Shown in pieces: positions 7,478 to 17,884 of a stretch of 64,000 bases of DNA (position 1 is the first letter of the stretch; the number at the start of each line of letters is the position of its first letter). The stretch covers positions 186,001 through 250,000 of the forward strand of contig NZ_FXTC01000006.1 of assembly GCF_900182655.1 (NCBI RefSeq), given 5' to 3'. The translations under genes were made by a program, and so were the position numbers. The DNA comes from Chryseobacterium rhizoplanae (GTDB lineage: Bacteria; Bacteroidota; Bacteroidia; Flavobacteriales; Weeksellaceae). The notes under the pieces were generated by a model. The model saw nothing but the letters and a program-made list of their open reading frames with translations, did not search any database and was not told where the DNA came from.

Positions 7478-9722
7478 GATTCGTCTCGTTTTTATATTTT
7501 TCTATAACTTTTCTCTGTTCTTTTGCTACGTCGTAGATCAGTTCCAGAATATCATGGATGTTTTTAAGCTCTGTTAAATGAGATATTTTATCAGGATCTC
7601 TTCTGTCTACGATGTCATTTTCTTCAATTTCGGTTTTTCTTTTCAGAAGCATATCTTCAATGGAAGAATCTTCCGGCTCAAGACGGCTTTCCATTTTCAA
7701 TGTTTCGTTGATGTCATTTCCGTTGAGAAGAGTAGAGGTTTGCTGCATTTCTGCTTCAATCTTCCGGCTCCAGCTTTCAGCATCTATTTCCGGATATTGC
7801 TCATTACTTTTGGAGTATTGGGAAAGAGAAGCGGTATAGGCTGTGATCAGGTGTGATGTTGCCACAAACTGATGAACAACTTCCAGTTTTTTCTGCTGAT
7901 TCTTAGGATCCGAAATCATTCTCTGGAAATTGTCGGAAAGGTTGGCCAAAGAAATAATTGCATTTTTTCGCTTTACTTTATAATCTTCAAGATCAAAATT
8001 TCCCTGTAAGAATTTGGAAATTACACTCTGGAAATAGATAAGGTTGTCTGCTGCAGACTTCTTCATCAGATCCAGGTTTTGGGTATGTTCCCAAACCGGC
8101 AGTACAATGTAGGATACCAAAAAAGCAATGATTCCGGCAATGGCTGTATCAAATATTCTGTCTTTAAAAATGATATTAACTTTTCCCGGATTTAAAAAAT
8201 TAAAACTCAGGAAAACATAGATTGTCATAAATAATACCGCCCAAAAATACCGTCCTTTCAGGAAACTGAAACACATAATCATGCTGATAAGCAGAATAGC
8301 GAATAAAACACCGTTAATGTGTATAAAATATAGAATGGCATAAGCAATGCTGGCTCCTGCAATCGTTCCATAGAGACGGAGAAGATTTCTCTGCTTTGTA
8401 ATGGAATAGGCCGGTTTTAAAATGGCAGTAATGGTAATTAATATCCAATATGTATGGCCCAATCCCAGAAGATCAAACATCGAGAAAATATATCCCAGCA
8501 GCAAAGCGGTTGTAATTCTTATCGCATGGCGGAAATGGGAAGAGGATAACGAAATATTATTCCTTAAAACCTTAGCATTGAGTTTGGGTTCATTAGGCAT
8601 AAATTTTTTCAAATCTAATCCTGTGGATAAACTCTTTGCCAGTTTTATATTCTGGGAAAATACTTTATAAATCTCGTTGATTTCTTTGGTAATTTCATAG
8701 ATACGCATCAGGATCTGGCGCAGGATCATGAAATTTTCCAGGTTGTCGGGAGAAAGCTGCTTATTTCTGAGTTCGAAATAATTATAATTAAGATTCTTTA
8801 ATTCCAGTTCCAGATTCACCATTGGCTTTGCTCTGGTACCGCTTTGAAGTGCGATTCCGATATTGGTGATCTCTTCGGCCAAAAGATTGAGATAATCATG
8901 GATATTAACCAGAATCATGCTGTCTTCAAAGCTCTGTTGAAGCTTCTGATAATCACTTTCAGAGGTCATCAGCTTTTCATGAAGGTCCATCGAGTTCAGG
9001 AACATCAGCATCAATAAACGACTTGTTGTAGTAGATTCATTGACAATGGTTCTTGTTTTAAAAACGGTTTCTCTGGTATCTTCCTGCAGGTTTTTTATTT
9101 CAATCTGCTTGGCAATAACCTGAGTGGTCAGTTTATTAAAATCCGGATTCTTCTGATAATAATTCGCTTTAATCTTTAAAAACTCGGCCAGCTGAAGATA
9201 ATTTTCTCCAATCATCTGGCTTGCCAGTTTATAGGGACGAATGGTTGTTACAATAAGGAATATAAGCAGAAACCAGATACAACCCGAAGCAAAGATCAGC
9301 AGACTTTTAAAGATATTACTTCCTGTAAGATGACCGTCAATAAAGATGGCGAGTACAACGAGTGATAGTGAACCTACTGCCGCCAATCTCTGACCGTAAA
9401 CCCCGATCAGGGAAAAAAACATCCCGAAGACAATGACTTCCAGAAGTACCAGTACTTTGATATTCATTACAAGGCTGGCAATGAGTGCTACAAAGACAAA
9501 ACAACAGATAGCGAAAGTAAGAGCATTTCTTCTTCGGATAAAAGGACCGGGTTGGTCTGTAAGCGCTACAAAGCTGGTTCCCAGAGGAAAAAGAAAATAT
9601 TCTTTCAAAATTCCAAAGTGGGCAAGTACTAAACAAGGCAGAACAGTAGCTAATGTAATTCTGATTGCAGAATATACATACTGACTGGTTACAAATTTTT
9701 TTAGTTCTGCCGAATAGTTCAT
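7458..9722 (-). CDS. FUSC-family (YccS/YhfK-like) inner-membrane protein
   Basis: A 754-residue membrane protein with two hydrophobic blocks of about five to six helices (about residues 15-170 and 390-545). Each block is followed by a long cytosolic helical region. This double arrangement is that of the YccS/YhfK branch of the FUSC (fusaric-acid-resistance) family, with the second block beginning around SSHFRHAIRITTALLLGY. The family is thought to form efflux-type transporters; substrates are unknown. The C-terminus is charged (KYKNETNPTPPQS) and overlaps the convergent transferase gene by 20 bp. No partner membrane-fusion protein is adjacent, so involvement in a tripartite pump is unproven. 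Confidence 0.85.
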   Translation of the reverse strand: MNYSAELKKFVTSQYVYSAIRITLATVLPCLVLAHFGILKEYFLFPLGTSFVALTDQPGPFIRRRNALTFAICCFVFVALIASLVMNIKVLVLLEVIVFGMFFSLIGVYGQRLAAVGSLSLVVLAIFIDGHLTGSNIFKSLLIFASGCIWFLLIFLIVTTIRPYKLASQMIGENYLQLAEFLKIKANYYQKNPDFNKLTTQVIAKQIEIKNLQEDTRETVFKTRTIVNESTTTSRLLMLMFLNSMDLHEKLMTSESDYQKLQQSFEDSMILVNIHDYLNLLAEEITNIGIALQSGTRAKPMVNLELELKNLNYNYFELRNKQLSPDNLENFMILRQILMRIYEITKEINEIYKVFSQNIKLAKSLSTGLDLKKFMPNEPKLNAKVLRNNISLSSSHFRHAIRITTALLLGYIFSMFDLLGLGHTYWILITITAILKPAYSITKQRNLLRLYGTIAGASIAYAILYFIHINGVLFAILLISMIMCFSFLKGRYFWAVLFMTIYVFLSFNFLNPGKVNIIFKDRIFDTAIAGIIAFLVSYIVLPVWEHTQNLDLMKKSAADNLIYFQSVISKFLQGNFDLEDYKVKRKNAIISLANLSDNFQRMISDPKNQQKKLEVVHQFVATSHLITAYTASLSQYSKSNEQYPEIDAESWSRKIEAEMQQTSTLLNGNDINETLKMESRLEPEDSSIEDMLLKRKTEIEENDIVDRRDPDKISHLTELKNIHDILELIYDVAKEQRKVIEKYKNETNPTPPQS

Positions 9723-9941
9723 ATTACAAAAATAGCTATTGAATTTAAGAAAATCGCCATAAAAAAAAGACTTTTGTAAACTTAATATTATATTTCATTC
9801 AAAGCAATCAGTTGTTCGGTCTAAAAGAAATTCACAGACAAATAGAATTACCGGCAGATTATTCTCTTTTAACGTTTTTGCGGATAAATATGTTCTGCGA
9901 ATTCTTACCTTAGCTTATCTCAATTCTTAAACAATACACTC

Positions 9942-10700
9942 ATGAAAATCATTGTTAAAAATATATTCATCATATTATTTTCTTTTTTCATTCTAAGTTG
10001 CAGCGCACAAAGCAAGGAAAGTTTTAAAGCAAAAGAAATTTATAAATCCAACAGCCTGATTATTACTCAGATTTCAGAAAATGCTTTTATCCATACTTCT
10101 TTTAAACAAACGAATGATTTCGGAAATGTACCCTGTAACGGATTGATTGTAAAAGATAAGAATGAAACGATTGTTTTTGATACACCAACTAATGATAAAG
10201 GTTCAGAAGAACTGATCCAATGGATTAACGAAAAACTTCATGCAAAAATCAATGCTGTGATCCCGACTCATTTTCACGATGACAGCCTTGGAGGATTGCT
10301 GGCATTCCATAAAAAGAATATACCATCGTATTCTTATGTTAAAACAATAGAACTCGCCAAAGAAAATAATTTCGTTATTCCTGAAAACAGTTTTAATGAT
10401 TCTGCTATTTTGAAAGTGGGGGATAAGGATGTTGTTGCCAGGTATTTTGGAGAAGGGCATACAAAAGATAATGCTGTGGGATATTTCCCGAGTGAACATA
10501 TTCTGTTTGGAGGTTGTTTATTGAAAGAACTTGAGGCAGGTAAAGGATATTTGGGAGATGCAAACGTTTCTGCCTGGTCAGGTACGGTTGGAAAGGTTAA
10601 AAAAGAATATCCTGATGTGAAAATTGTAGTCCCCGGACATGGAGATTATGGAGACGCACGACTTCTTGATTATACCATTACATTATTTAAAAGTCAATAG
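9942..10700 (+). CDS. Class B1 metallo-beta-lactamase, probable lipoprotein
   Basis: A 252-residue beta-lactam-hydrolysing zinc enzyme. All six B1 ligands are present: H110 and H112 (in THFHDDSLGG), D114, H173 (GEGHTKDN), C192 (LFGGCLLKE) and H233 (PGHGDYGD). The first residues (MKIIVKNIFIILFSFFILSC) look like a lipoprotein signal with Cys20, so it may be lipid-anchored. It is related to, but visibly different from, BlaB/IND/CcrA-type enzymes as I remember them. Chryseobacterium species commonly carry such genes on the chromosome. I see no mobile element, integron site or resistance partner next to it, which favours an intrinsic gene. Which beta-lactams it hydrolyses cannot be inferred. Confidence 0.9.
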   Translation: MKIIVKNIFIILFSFFILSCSAQSKESFKAKEIYKSNSLIITQISENAFIHTSFKQTNDFGNVPCNGLIVKDKNETIVFDTPTNDKGSEELIQWINEKLHAKINAVIPTHFHDDSLGGLLAFHKKNIPSYSYVKTIELAKENNFVIPENSFNDSAILKVGDKDVVARYFGEGHTKDNAVGYFPSEHILFGGCLLKELEAGKGYLGDANVSAWSGTVGKVKKEYPDVKIVVPGHGDYGDARLLDYTITLFKSQ

Positions 10701-10782
10701 TGAATTTTGCTTCGCAAGTGAATGCTGAATGGTAGCATGTAAAAAATTGGCAAGCGAAGCGGATTGACCTTTCACAATTGAT

Positions 10783-10817
10783 AAAAAAAGCCTCATTACA
10801 ATGTATGAGGCTTTTTG
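10783..10817. terminator. Bidirectional Rho-independent terminator
   Basis: Stem GCCTCAT / ATGAGGC (10790-10796, 10805-10811) flanked by seven A on the left and five T on the right. It lies between the convergent metallo-beta-lactamase and porV genes and can end both. Confidence 0.82.
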
Positions 10818-10837
10818 TATATAGCTGTAGCTGTTTT

Positions 10838-12001
10838 TTAACGATCGTTGTTGGATGTTTCTTCTCCAATGTTCCAGGTAAGACCGAAACGAAGGGTGTT
10901 ATCCAAAGCACTGTTGATTTTAGACATATTGATCAGGTAAGAAAGATCAAGACCGAAAGAACGGTATCTTAAACCAACACCCGCTGTAGCAAACTGTCTT
11001 GCTCCCTGCTCTTCACTTTCATGGAAGTAACCTCCTCTTACAGAAAATGCATTGTCATAAGAGTATTCTAAAGCACCACTATACATGATACTGTTTTTGT
11101 TTTTGAAAGATTTTCCGATACCAGCCATTGGCCCTACATTCGGGATTTGATAAATAGGCTGTCTTGTATTGGGATCAATTCCTGCATACTCAGATCCGGG
11201 AACCAAAAGTTTTGAACCTTCCACAGAAATTCCAACTCTGTTCATATCATCCAGGTACATGTCATATCCAACCCCTAATCTTGCCATTGTAGGAAGATAA
11301 GATCTTGATTCTTCATTTCCTGTATAATCCAGTTTCGGACCTACGTTCTGAATTGCTAAACCTGCATTCACTTTACCATCATATCCTCCGATACTGGAGA
11401 ATCTTGGTGAGGTATAGTATGCTGAAACGTCTACTGCGAAACTGTTAGCCGCTTTTAGTGTAGTGTCTGTGTTGAATCCTCCGGCTAAGTCTGAACGGAT
11501 AAATCTACCGGTAACAGCACCAGAGAATGAATCAGAAAGCTTCAAAGCATAAGCAACGTCAATTGAGAATTCGTTTGGTTTTGATGTACCCATTGATGCA
11601 ATTTCTGTACCTACCAGCTGAGTAAGGTCTACCTGCCCCATGTTGAAATAATAGATACTTGCAGAGATTGTAGATCTCTCTTCCTGCCCCAGAAACTTGT
11701 GGAACGAAGCATATAATAAGAATACATCATTGGTAAGTTTTCCCATGTAAGGTGTATAGTTAAGACCTACGGAAGAACTTGTTCTGCTGAAAGGATATTT
11801 AGCCGCATTCCAGAATTGTGAAAATGCATCCGGAGAGGTTACCACCCCTTGGTCTCCCATACCTCCTGATCTCGCATCAGGCGCAATTCTTAGGAAAGGA
11901 GCTCCGGTAAGAACTGGGTTTACTTTACCTAAATCTTGCGAATAGCCTAAAAAACCAGCACTCAAACCAAATCCTAAAAGCAGTTTAGTAGTTAAATTCA
12001 T
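10838..12001 (-). CDS. porV: T9SS outer-membrane protein PorV (LptO)
   Basis: A 387-residue outer-membrane beta-barrel of the FadL-like type. After a signal peptide (MNLTTKLLLGFGLSAGFLGYSQ) it starts NPVLTGAPFLRIAPDARSGGMGDQGVVTSPD, the typical PorV N-terminus. PorV is the shuttle protein of the type IX secretion system. It binds the C-terminal sorting domains of cargo emerging from the translocon and hands them to the PorU sortase. It sits directly after porU (59 bp apart, same strand), as in other Flavobacteriia. Its likely clients in this window are the two BspA-type proteins at 1-2827. Confidence 0.95.
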   Translation of the reverse strand: MNLTTKLLLGFGLSAGFLGYSQDLGKVNPVLTGAPFLRIAPDARSGGMGDQGVVTSPDAFSQFWNAAKYPFSRTSSSVGLNYTPYMGKLTNDVFLLYASFHKFLGQEERSTISASIYYFNMGQVDLTQLVGTEIASMGTSKPNEFSIDVAYALKLSDSFSGAVTGRFIRSDLAGGFNTDTTLKAANSFAVDVSAYYTSPRFSSIGGYDGKVNAGLAIQNVGPKLDYTGNEESRSYLPTMARLGVGYDMYLDDMNRVGISVEGSKLLVPGSEYAGIDPNTRQPIYQIPNVGPMAGIGKSFKNKNSIMYSGALEYSYDNAFSVRGGYFHESEEQGARQFATAGVGLRYRSFGLDLSYLINMSKINSALDNTLRFGLTWNIGEETSNNDR

Positions 12002-12060
12002 ATGTTGTCTTTTATATATTATCAGTTTTTTATTAATATTATTGTCTATGTATTATTTAA

Positions 12061-15000
12061 TTATTTCAAAAGTACCATTTTTTCTACAGCTGTAGCACTT
12101 CCTTTGCATTTTTCTTGATTTTGACTTTTTGCAAATATCTTAAAAATATACGTACCTTTTGCTACTGTTGACCCAAAATCATCTCTTCCGTCCCATTCTA
12201 TTGCCTGACGAGGGGTTCTAAAGCCCTGTAGGAACGGTTCTGCAACTACCGGTTGTGATAAAGTTCTTACCAATCTTCCGGTTATAGTATAAATTTGTAC
12301 GTTCACATCCAGAATATCATCACAATTGTGCTCAAACTGAATATAAGTTTTGTTTGTAAACGGATTTGGCCAGTTCAGCGGACGGTTGATCGTCAGGTGT
12401 TGGTCAGATTCATCTTTAACTTCAAAATTTAACGTAGCAGATGTAGAATTATTGTTTATGTCCCAAACTTTAAATGTCAATTGGTGTTGTCCAATTGCTA
12501 AATTTCTGAAAGGATAGGTTACATTTCCTTTTTGATAGTCAGCAAGACTTGGATTTAAACATCCGTTTCCTTCTCCCGCACTATAAAAATCATTTAAAAC
12601 AACCGTGTTGATAATCTGTCCGTCCAGGTATGTTGTAATATCATGACCTACCCCTGATCCTGTGGCATTGATTCCTGTGTCATCCGTAAGGCAGGCAAGA
12701 AGCATTGGATTCTGGTTGGTAATTCCACCATCTGCAAAGTTGGTGTTATTCATGTACAGTTTTACTTTTGGAGGTTGGTTATCATTGATTCCATTAGGGT
12801 TGATATCACCTACCTGTACTGCCTGGTTGTTGAAAACATCCGTTGCCTTATTGTCTGCGTAGGCTAAAATTCTTCCCTGACCCACTGCATAGTTAATGTC
12901 TTTAGGAACATAGAATTCTGCAGTGAATACTCCGTTTACAGCAGTTCCGGCAGCTTTTACAATAGCGCTTCCTTCCTCTGTATAATCTAAAACAGGAGAT
13001 AAAACACCGGTATTATTTAATGTTTTCTTATTTAATCTTTTATCAAAAATATTGATGCTGACTCTTCCATTGAAGGTATTGTTCAATGTTCCGTTCGGAT
13101 TATTGATGTGTCCTTTTATTTTCACGAAGTCTAATCCTCTGATCAGTCCGGGAACCGGAGTTTCAATATTATCAATGGTAAGAAGTCTTTGCGGTCTGCT
13201 TAATTTCATAGCAGGATCACCCAGGAAATTTACCTTCAGGTGGTTGTTGTTTGGACCCTTCTGCTTTTTAGCTAGTAAATGTGCATTTCCTAATGTATTG
13301 AAATCGTCATTCGTTAATTTAAAAATATTTTGGGTAAATGTATTTGTAAAATCACGGCCGTAATCTACACCAATAGCACGGCTGGAAGTAATCATTGTTG
13401 ATGCACCTCCCTGCTTCATTTTGATAAACTGTTCCCCTACAGAATTGGTTGCAGGCTCATCCCATAATGTAAATTCACAGGTGATGGTAGAAACAAACGG
13501 GAATCTGCTGTATACATTAGAGAAATTGTTGGCATTCTGAACCTCAGTAGATGTTAAGACTCTTTCCTGTGCCCAACCGTTAATTCCTCCGTGCCCGAAA
13601 TAAAACAGATATAAACTGTTTCCGATCGCATTGGAAATAGCCTGGTTTACCTGTGGATATCTTCGTCCTCCAGATGTACTCTGAGCGGTGAAGGCATCCA
13701 TGTATAATTTTTTAACGTTGTATTCTTTCAGTTCTAGCTGGCCGGGCTGTTCAAATATACTGGACAAACTGCTGTCCATTACATTATGGAAAGGACTTCC
13801 TCCTTCGTTATTATCATCCACAACGAAGTCAAGTCGCATACGCCAGTCTCCGAAAGGAGTTGACTGCCCTTGAAGAGAGTTATAATAAGCCAGCGTTTTG
13901 TTGATCATATCTCCAGCTTCACTCACGTTTGCAGCCGGGATTCTTCCCACAGGCAGGTCCGGTAAATTATTTTCAATTAATAATGTGTTCTGCGGCTTGG
14001 TCATTACAATATAATCATCCGTCACAAATGAGGATACATAATCTGAAGACTGCTCACTCTGGTAGCTGGAAACAACATTTGAATTATTGGGAACTCTGTT
14101 TTTATAATCAAATGAAGCATCCCCCAGAATAAATACATATTGAAGTCTGCCAAGTGGAGTATTGAGTTTGCTGACGAAATCTCTTACCGCCGTAAGATCT
14201 TTACTTCCGCTGCCATATTCTTCATAGATTTTGTTGACGTCTACAATTTCCACCTTATAATTATGAGCAGTCTGATGATAGTTGGCAAGTCTCTGTGCCT
14301 GACCCATCATTTCAGGAACTGTCAGAATCAGGTAATCTATATTTTGTAAAGCAGAGAGATTCTGATTGGAAATTCTTCCTACAAATTGTGGGCTGAAAGC
14401 CGCATCAGCGCGGAAAGCCACAAATTCATTATTGAAATTCTGATCAGCTGCCGTATAAGCAAAGTTGAAAGCGCCGCCTCCGGCTTTATTCACTCTTCTG
14501 TTGGCATTGGTAATATCCGTTACGTCCCATACCTGCTCTATATTGGCAGCATTGGTAATGCTGAACCCGTAATCTGTATTGCTTCCGCTTACAATGGAAT
14601 AATCCCTGAAGTTCATCTGTGAACCATTGAAGGCAAGATTTTCTTTGTACTGAACCTCTACATAGTCAAAATAGAAAGTTCCGTTAGGGTTTTTAGAAAT
14701 ATCAGGATTATAAACCATTGTAATCTGGTTTCCGGTAAGATTGGTAAGCGTTCCGGTAAAGGTTACAGGGTAGAAGGTATACTGATACGATGAAGTATCC
14801 GTAGGGATCGTTTGCAGAGGGTGCGGGTTTAAATTATTGATTTTGAAATCAATTGTATTCTGCTGTGAATTATAGGCAACCACCTGAGTTCTGTATCGTA
14901 TAACATCACCAGCCTGTATAGGTGAGTTGGTAGAAAGTGTTACTGTTTTTTCATTGCTGAAAGGAGTGTCTTCCACCCATGTTCTACCTACTTTCAACAG

Positions 15001-15963
15001 GTTTTTCTGATCCTTGTTGATCACCTGGTAACTGTCATATCTGGTGATCAGCTGGGCAGGAAGGTTTCCGTCAACAGTCGGAACTCTTTTTCCGGAACCT
15101 TTGTCAAAGTTGATATAGTAATAAGAGTAATCTTCATATATATTTTTAACATTATTACTTCTTTCGCTGAATCGGGTATCCTTTCTTTTAAAACCATTTC
15201 CATTGGAAGTGTCATAAAGGTTATATCCATCAGGACCCTGAGCGTAGAAAAGTGCATAATCATTATCATTCCATACTCCGTCATCTTCACCTACTACCTG
15301 AATGGCATTCTCCTGTAAAGCTCCATATCTCGCATCCTGGTTATATTCAGGAAGCATTACCCCTCCGTTTCCATAAATTCTGAAATTTTTAGGATTTATA
15401 GAACCGGGATTGATTCCGTTGTCCTTTAAAAACTGTGAGGTAATTTTGAATACACCGGACTTGTCAACTTTTATTTTGTAGAAGTTGCCGCTTGATAATG
15501 GATTGGCAGTCGTTCCTATTTTATTAACAGTCCCTGTAGTATTTACAAATGAAGAGGCTTCTGAAACATTAAACGAAGATAATCTCTGAACGCGGCCTTT
15601 TACATTTTTAAACAAAGCAACACTGATGCTGGCATAGCTGTCTCCATCCAAATTATAATAGGAAACATCTGCTACATCATAATCAGGAAGTCTTCCTTTA
15701 TCCAATTCAAATAAATCCTGTGCAGGAACGTTTTCCCAGACAAGATCTGAAATTTTAAGCTGCTTTTCTCCGATTTTTTGCTTGGTTACTATAAAAACAT
15801 TATTTTGGCTGAAAGAAAAACCCTCATTTTTAAAATTAGGAAGATTTAATTTTGTGTCGCCAAAATCCTGAATTTTCGAACCATTCCATTCTATGGTGTT
15901 TCTTTGGGCGTAAAGTGTTGATGCAAAAGCGATTAAAGATAAAAGCGTAATTTTTCGTTTCAT
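12061..15963 (-). CDS. porU: T9SS sortase PorU (C25 gingipain-family peptidase)
   Basis: A 1300-residue surface protease-transpeptidase that removes C-terminal sorting domains from T9SS cargo and joins cargo to surface glycolipid. It has a signal peptide (MKRKITLLSLIAFASTLYAQ), a long beta-rich N-terminal part, and a C25 catalytic domain. The likely catalytic dyad is His791 (YFGHGGING) and Cys829 (TITCEFTLWDEP). The end (NWPNPFTNKTYIQF onward to KGTYIFKI) is the protein's own sorting-type domain, which the family keeps. Length is within the usual range. It is followed by porV and diverges from gldJ; the 164-bp region between porU and gldJ must hold both promoters. Confidence 0.95.
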   Translation of the reverse strand: MKRKITLLSLIAFASTLYAQRNTIEWNGSKIQDFGDTKLNLPNFKNEGFSFSQNNVFIVTKQKIGEKQLKISDLVWENVPAQDLFELDKGRLPDYDVADVSYYNLDGDSYASISVALFKNVKGRVQRLSSFNVSEASSFVNTTGTVNKIGTTANPLSSGNFYKIKVDKSGVFKITSQFLKDNGINPGSINPKNFRIYGNGGVMLPEYNQDARYGALQENAIQVVGEDDGVWNDNDYALFYAQGPDGYNLYDTSNGNGFKRKDTRFSERSNNVKNIYEDYSYYYINFDKGSGKRVPTVDGNLPAQLITRYDSYQVINKDQKNLLKVGRTWVEDTPFSNEKTVTLSTNSPIQAGDVIRYRTQVVAYNSQQNTIDFKINNLNPHPLQTIPTDTSSYQYTFYPVTFTGTLTNLTGNQITMVYNPDISKNPNGTFYFDYVEVQYKENLAFNGSQMNFRDYSIVSGSNTDYGFSITNAANIEQVWDVTDITNANRRVNKAGGGAFNFAYTAADQNFNNEFVAFRADAAFSPQFVGRISNQNLSALQNIDYLILTVPEMMGQAQRLANYHQTAHNYKVEIVDVNKIYEEYGSGSKDLTAVRDFVSKLNTPLGRLQYVFILGDASFDYKNRVPNNSNVVSSYQSEQSSDYVSSFVTDDYIVMTKPQNTLLIENNLPDLPVGRIPAANVSEAGDMINKTLAYYNSLQGQSTPFGDWRMRLDFVVDDNNEGGSPFHNVMDSSLSSIFEQPGQLELKEYNVKKLYMDAFTAQSTSGGRRYPQVNQAISNAIGNSLYLFYFGHGGINGWAQERVLTSTEVQNANNFSNVYSRFPFVSTITCEFTLWDEPATNSVGEQFIKMKQGGASTMITSSRAIGVDYGRDFTNTFTQNIFKLTNDDFNTLGNAHLLAKKQKGPNNNHLKVNFLGDPAMKLSRPQRLLTIDNIETPVPGLIRGLDFVKIKGHINNPNGTLNNTFNGRVSINIFDKRLNKKTLNNTGVLSPVLDYTEEGSAIVKAAGTAVNGVFTAEFYVPKDINYAVGQGRILAYADNKATDVFNNQAVQVGDINPNGINDNQPPKVKLYMNNTNFADGGITNQNPMLLACLTDDTGINATGSGVGHDITTYLDGQIINTVVLNDFYSAGEGNGCLNPSLADYQKGNVTYPFRNLAIGQHQLTFKVWDINNNSTSATLNFEVKDESDQHLTINRPLNWPNPFTNKTYIQFEHNCDDILDVNVQIYTITGRLVRTLSQPVVAEPFLQGFRTPRQAIEWDGRDDFGSTVAKGTYIFKIFAKSQNQEKCKGSATAVEKMVLLK

Positions 15964-16127
15964 GTTTACTATTGAAATTGCTAAATTACAAAATAAATGA
16001 AAATTTTAGAATTAAATTGCGATACAATAAAATTAAATTGTTAACGTTTTTCAAAAAAATCAAATGTTTACTTGATTTATTGAATAATTTATTTTTTCTT
16101 TGTACTTTGAAAATATTTATATCGACT

Positions 16128-17729
16128 ATGAAAAAACTAAAGTTGTTTTCATTAATAGCATTAAGTTCTACACTTGCATTAACCAGCTGTGGCGGATCAG
16201 GAACCAGCAAAGGTGGCGGTACCAAAAAATTTGTCAGTAAAACAGGTTGGAAACCAAACGAAAAACAAGGTTGGTTTTTTGCAGGAAAGCAACAAAAGCA
16301 GAAGGGGTGGCCTGGAATGGTATATGTAGAAGGTGGAACTTTTACAATGGGATTAGTGAAAGATGATGTTATGCACGATTGGAATAACACGCCTCGCAGA
16401 ATGCAGGTAAGTTCATTCTTTATCGGAGAAACAGAAATTACTAACTACGAATACCGCGAATACCTGACATGGTTGAAGTATGTATTCCCACCAAGTGATC
16501 CTAGTTTTAAGGAAATCTATAACGGTGCTTTACCGGATACCTTATTATGGGACAACAAATTAGCAAGAAACGATTATAATGAAACGTATCTGCGTTCTCC
16601 GGAATTTGATTACTATCCGGTAGTAGGTGTTTCATGGACTCAGGCAAACAGATACTGTGAATGGCTGACAGACAGAGCGAATGAAAAAGCTTTGATGCAG
16701 TCTGGTATTATTGCCAAAGATTTGTATATCAACGAATCCAACAACCAGGGAGGAACTGCATTCAACATGGATAAATTCAAATCGAATGATCCTGAAATGC
16801 AAGGATATATCAATGAAAAAAGAATGCAGCAGAAAACTGGTATGAAAACTACAAACCAGAGATTGCTTGCAGCTAACAGAGCTCCAAATTCTGCAATGGT
16901 ACAGAAGTTCAGACTTCCTACCGAAGTTGAATGGGAATATGCAGCTCTTGGTATGGCAAAAACAAGAGAATATAACCAATACCTGGGTAAAAAACCTGAA
17001 ATCGAAAGATTAAGAGGTACCAAAGGAAGAGACAGAGGAATGTTCCTTGAGAACTTCAAAATGGGTAGAGGTGACTACTCAGGGATCTCAGGATGGAAGA
17101 ATGACGGTTCTGCACAGACTTCTGACGTAAGAAAGTATCCATCTAACGATCTTGGTGTATATGGTATGTTCGGGAACGTTTCAGAATGGACTGCGGATGT
17201 TTACAGACCAATCATTGATGAAGACTACAGTGATTTCAACTACTATAGAGGAAACATGCCTCAGGCTATTGTAAGAAACGGTGACGGAACTTATAAAATG
17301 ATCGACGAAGGTACTATCAAGTATGATACTTTGGCTGACGGAAGATTAGTTTATAAAGGACTTCCCGGACAATTCGAAAGACAAACTATCGCTGATTACA
17401 GAAACTACAGAGATGGTGACAGACAGTCTTCTTTAGAATATTACAGAGCTTCGGATTCTGCTGCAGGTTTCGATATGTACAATTCACCTAAACAAAGATT
17501 TGTTGTAGATGGAACAGGTAGAGTAAAACTACAAAAAGATACCAAAGACAGAACTTCAGCAGTTTCTAACGAGGTTAGAGTTGTAAAAGGAGGTTCTTGG
17601 CAGGACACAGCATATTGGCTGGATCCGGGACAAAGAAGATATAAAAATCAAAACAGAGCTTATGGTTGGGTAGGATTCCGTGTTGCACAGGATGCCAGAA
17701 CCAACGATAAGGGTAGAACTAGAAGATAA
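16128..17729 (+). CDS. gldJ: Gliding motility/T9SS lipoprotein GldJ
   Basis: A 533-residue lipoprotein from the ATG at 16128. This start gives the signal MKKLKLFSLIALSSTLALTSC and the mature N-terminus CGGSGTSKGG. An open frame reaching back to 15972 adds an implausible 52 residues, so I rejected it. The body is a formylglycine-generating-enzyme-like (FGE-sulfatase) domain: GMVYVEGGTFTMG, LPTEVEWEYAAL, YGMFGNVSEWTADVY and the closing VKGGSWQDTAYWL...GFRVA. GldJ forms the ring-associated part of the gliding/secretion apparatus with GldK in Flavobacteriia, and gldJ next to porU/porV is the conserved order. Confidence 0.95.
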   Translation: MKKLKLFSLIALSSTLALTSCGGSGTSKGGGTKKFVSKTGWKPNEKQGWFFAGKQQKQKGWPGMVYVEGGTFTMGLVKDDVMHDWNNTPRRMQVSSFFIGETEITNYEYREYLTWLKYVFPPSDPSFKEIYNGALPDTLLWDNKLARNDYNETYLRSPEFDYYPVVGVSWTQANRYCEWLTDRANEKALMQSGIIAKDLYINESNNQGGTAFNMDKFKSNDPEMQGYINEKRMQQKTGMKTTNQRLLAANRAPNSAMVQKFRLPTEVEWEYAALGMAKTREYNQYLGKKPEIERLRGTKGRDRGMFLENFKMGRGDYSGISGWKNDGSAQTSDVRKYPSNDLGVYGMFGNVSEWTADVYRPIIDEDYSDFNYYRGNMPQAIVRNGDGTYKMIDEGTIKYDTLADGRLVYKGLPGQFERQTIADYRNYRDGDRQSSLEYYRASDSAAGFDMYNSPKQRFVVDGTGRVKLQKDTKDRTSAVSNEVRVVKGGSWQDTAYWLDPGQRRYKNQNRAYGWVGFRVAQDARTNDKGRTRR

Positions 17730-17750
17730 TATTTATCAAAAAATACTTAA

Positions 17751-17785
17751 AAAAAACCTTCCGGACTTTCGGAAGGTTTTTTTAT
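17751..17785 (+). terminator. Rho-independent terminator of gldJ
   Basis: Stem CCTTCCG / CGGAAGG (17757-17763, 17770-17776) followed by seven T, 22 bp past the gldJ stop. Confidence 0.88.
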
Positions 17786-17884
17786 TTTTGAACCATGAAA
17801 TCGCTCTGGTTAAAAAGTCTGAAATATCCATATAGATTTGGCGATTGTATGTGACCTCTTAAAAAAAATATTATATATTTCCAC

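Noticed and set aside
9942..10700. Metallo-beta-lactamase gene as an acquired resistance cassette
   Set aside because: No integron attC site, insertion sequence or change in base composition is visible; chromosomal B1 enzymes are normal in this group.
10701..10780. Possible short gene after the metallo-beta-lactamase
   Set aside because: The sequence consists of GTGAATTTTGC/CGCAAGTGAAT filler also seen at 31580-31690.
15972..16127. N-terminal extension of GldJ
   Set aside because: The 52 residues before the ATG at 16128 precede a proper lipoprotein signal and overlap the porU/gldJ promoter region.
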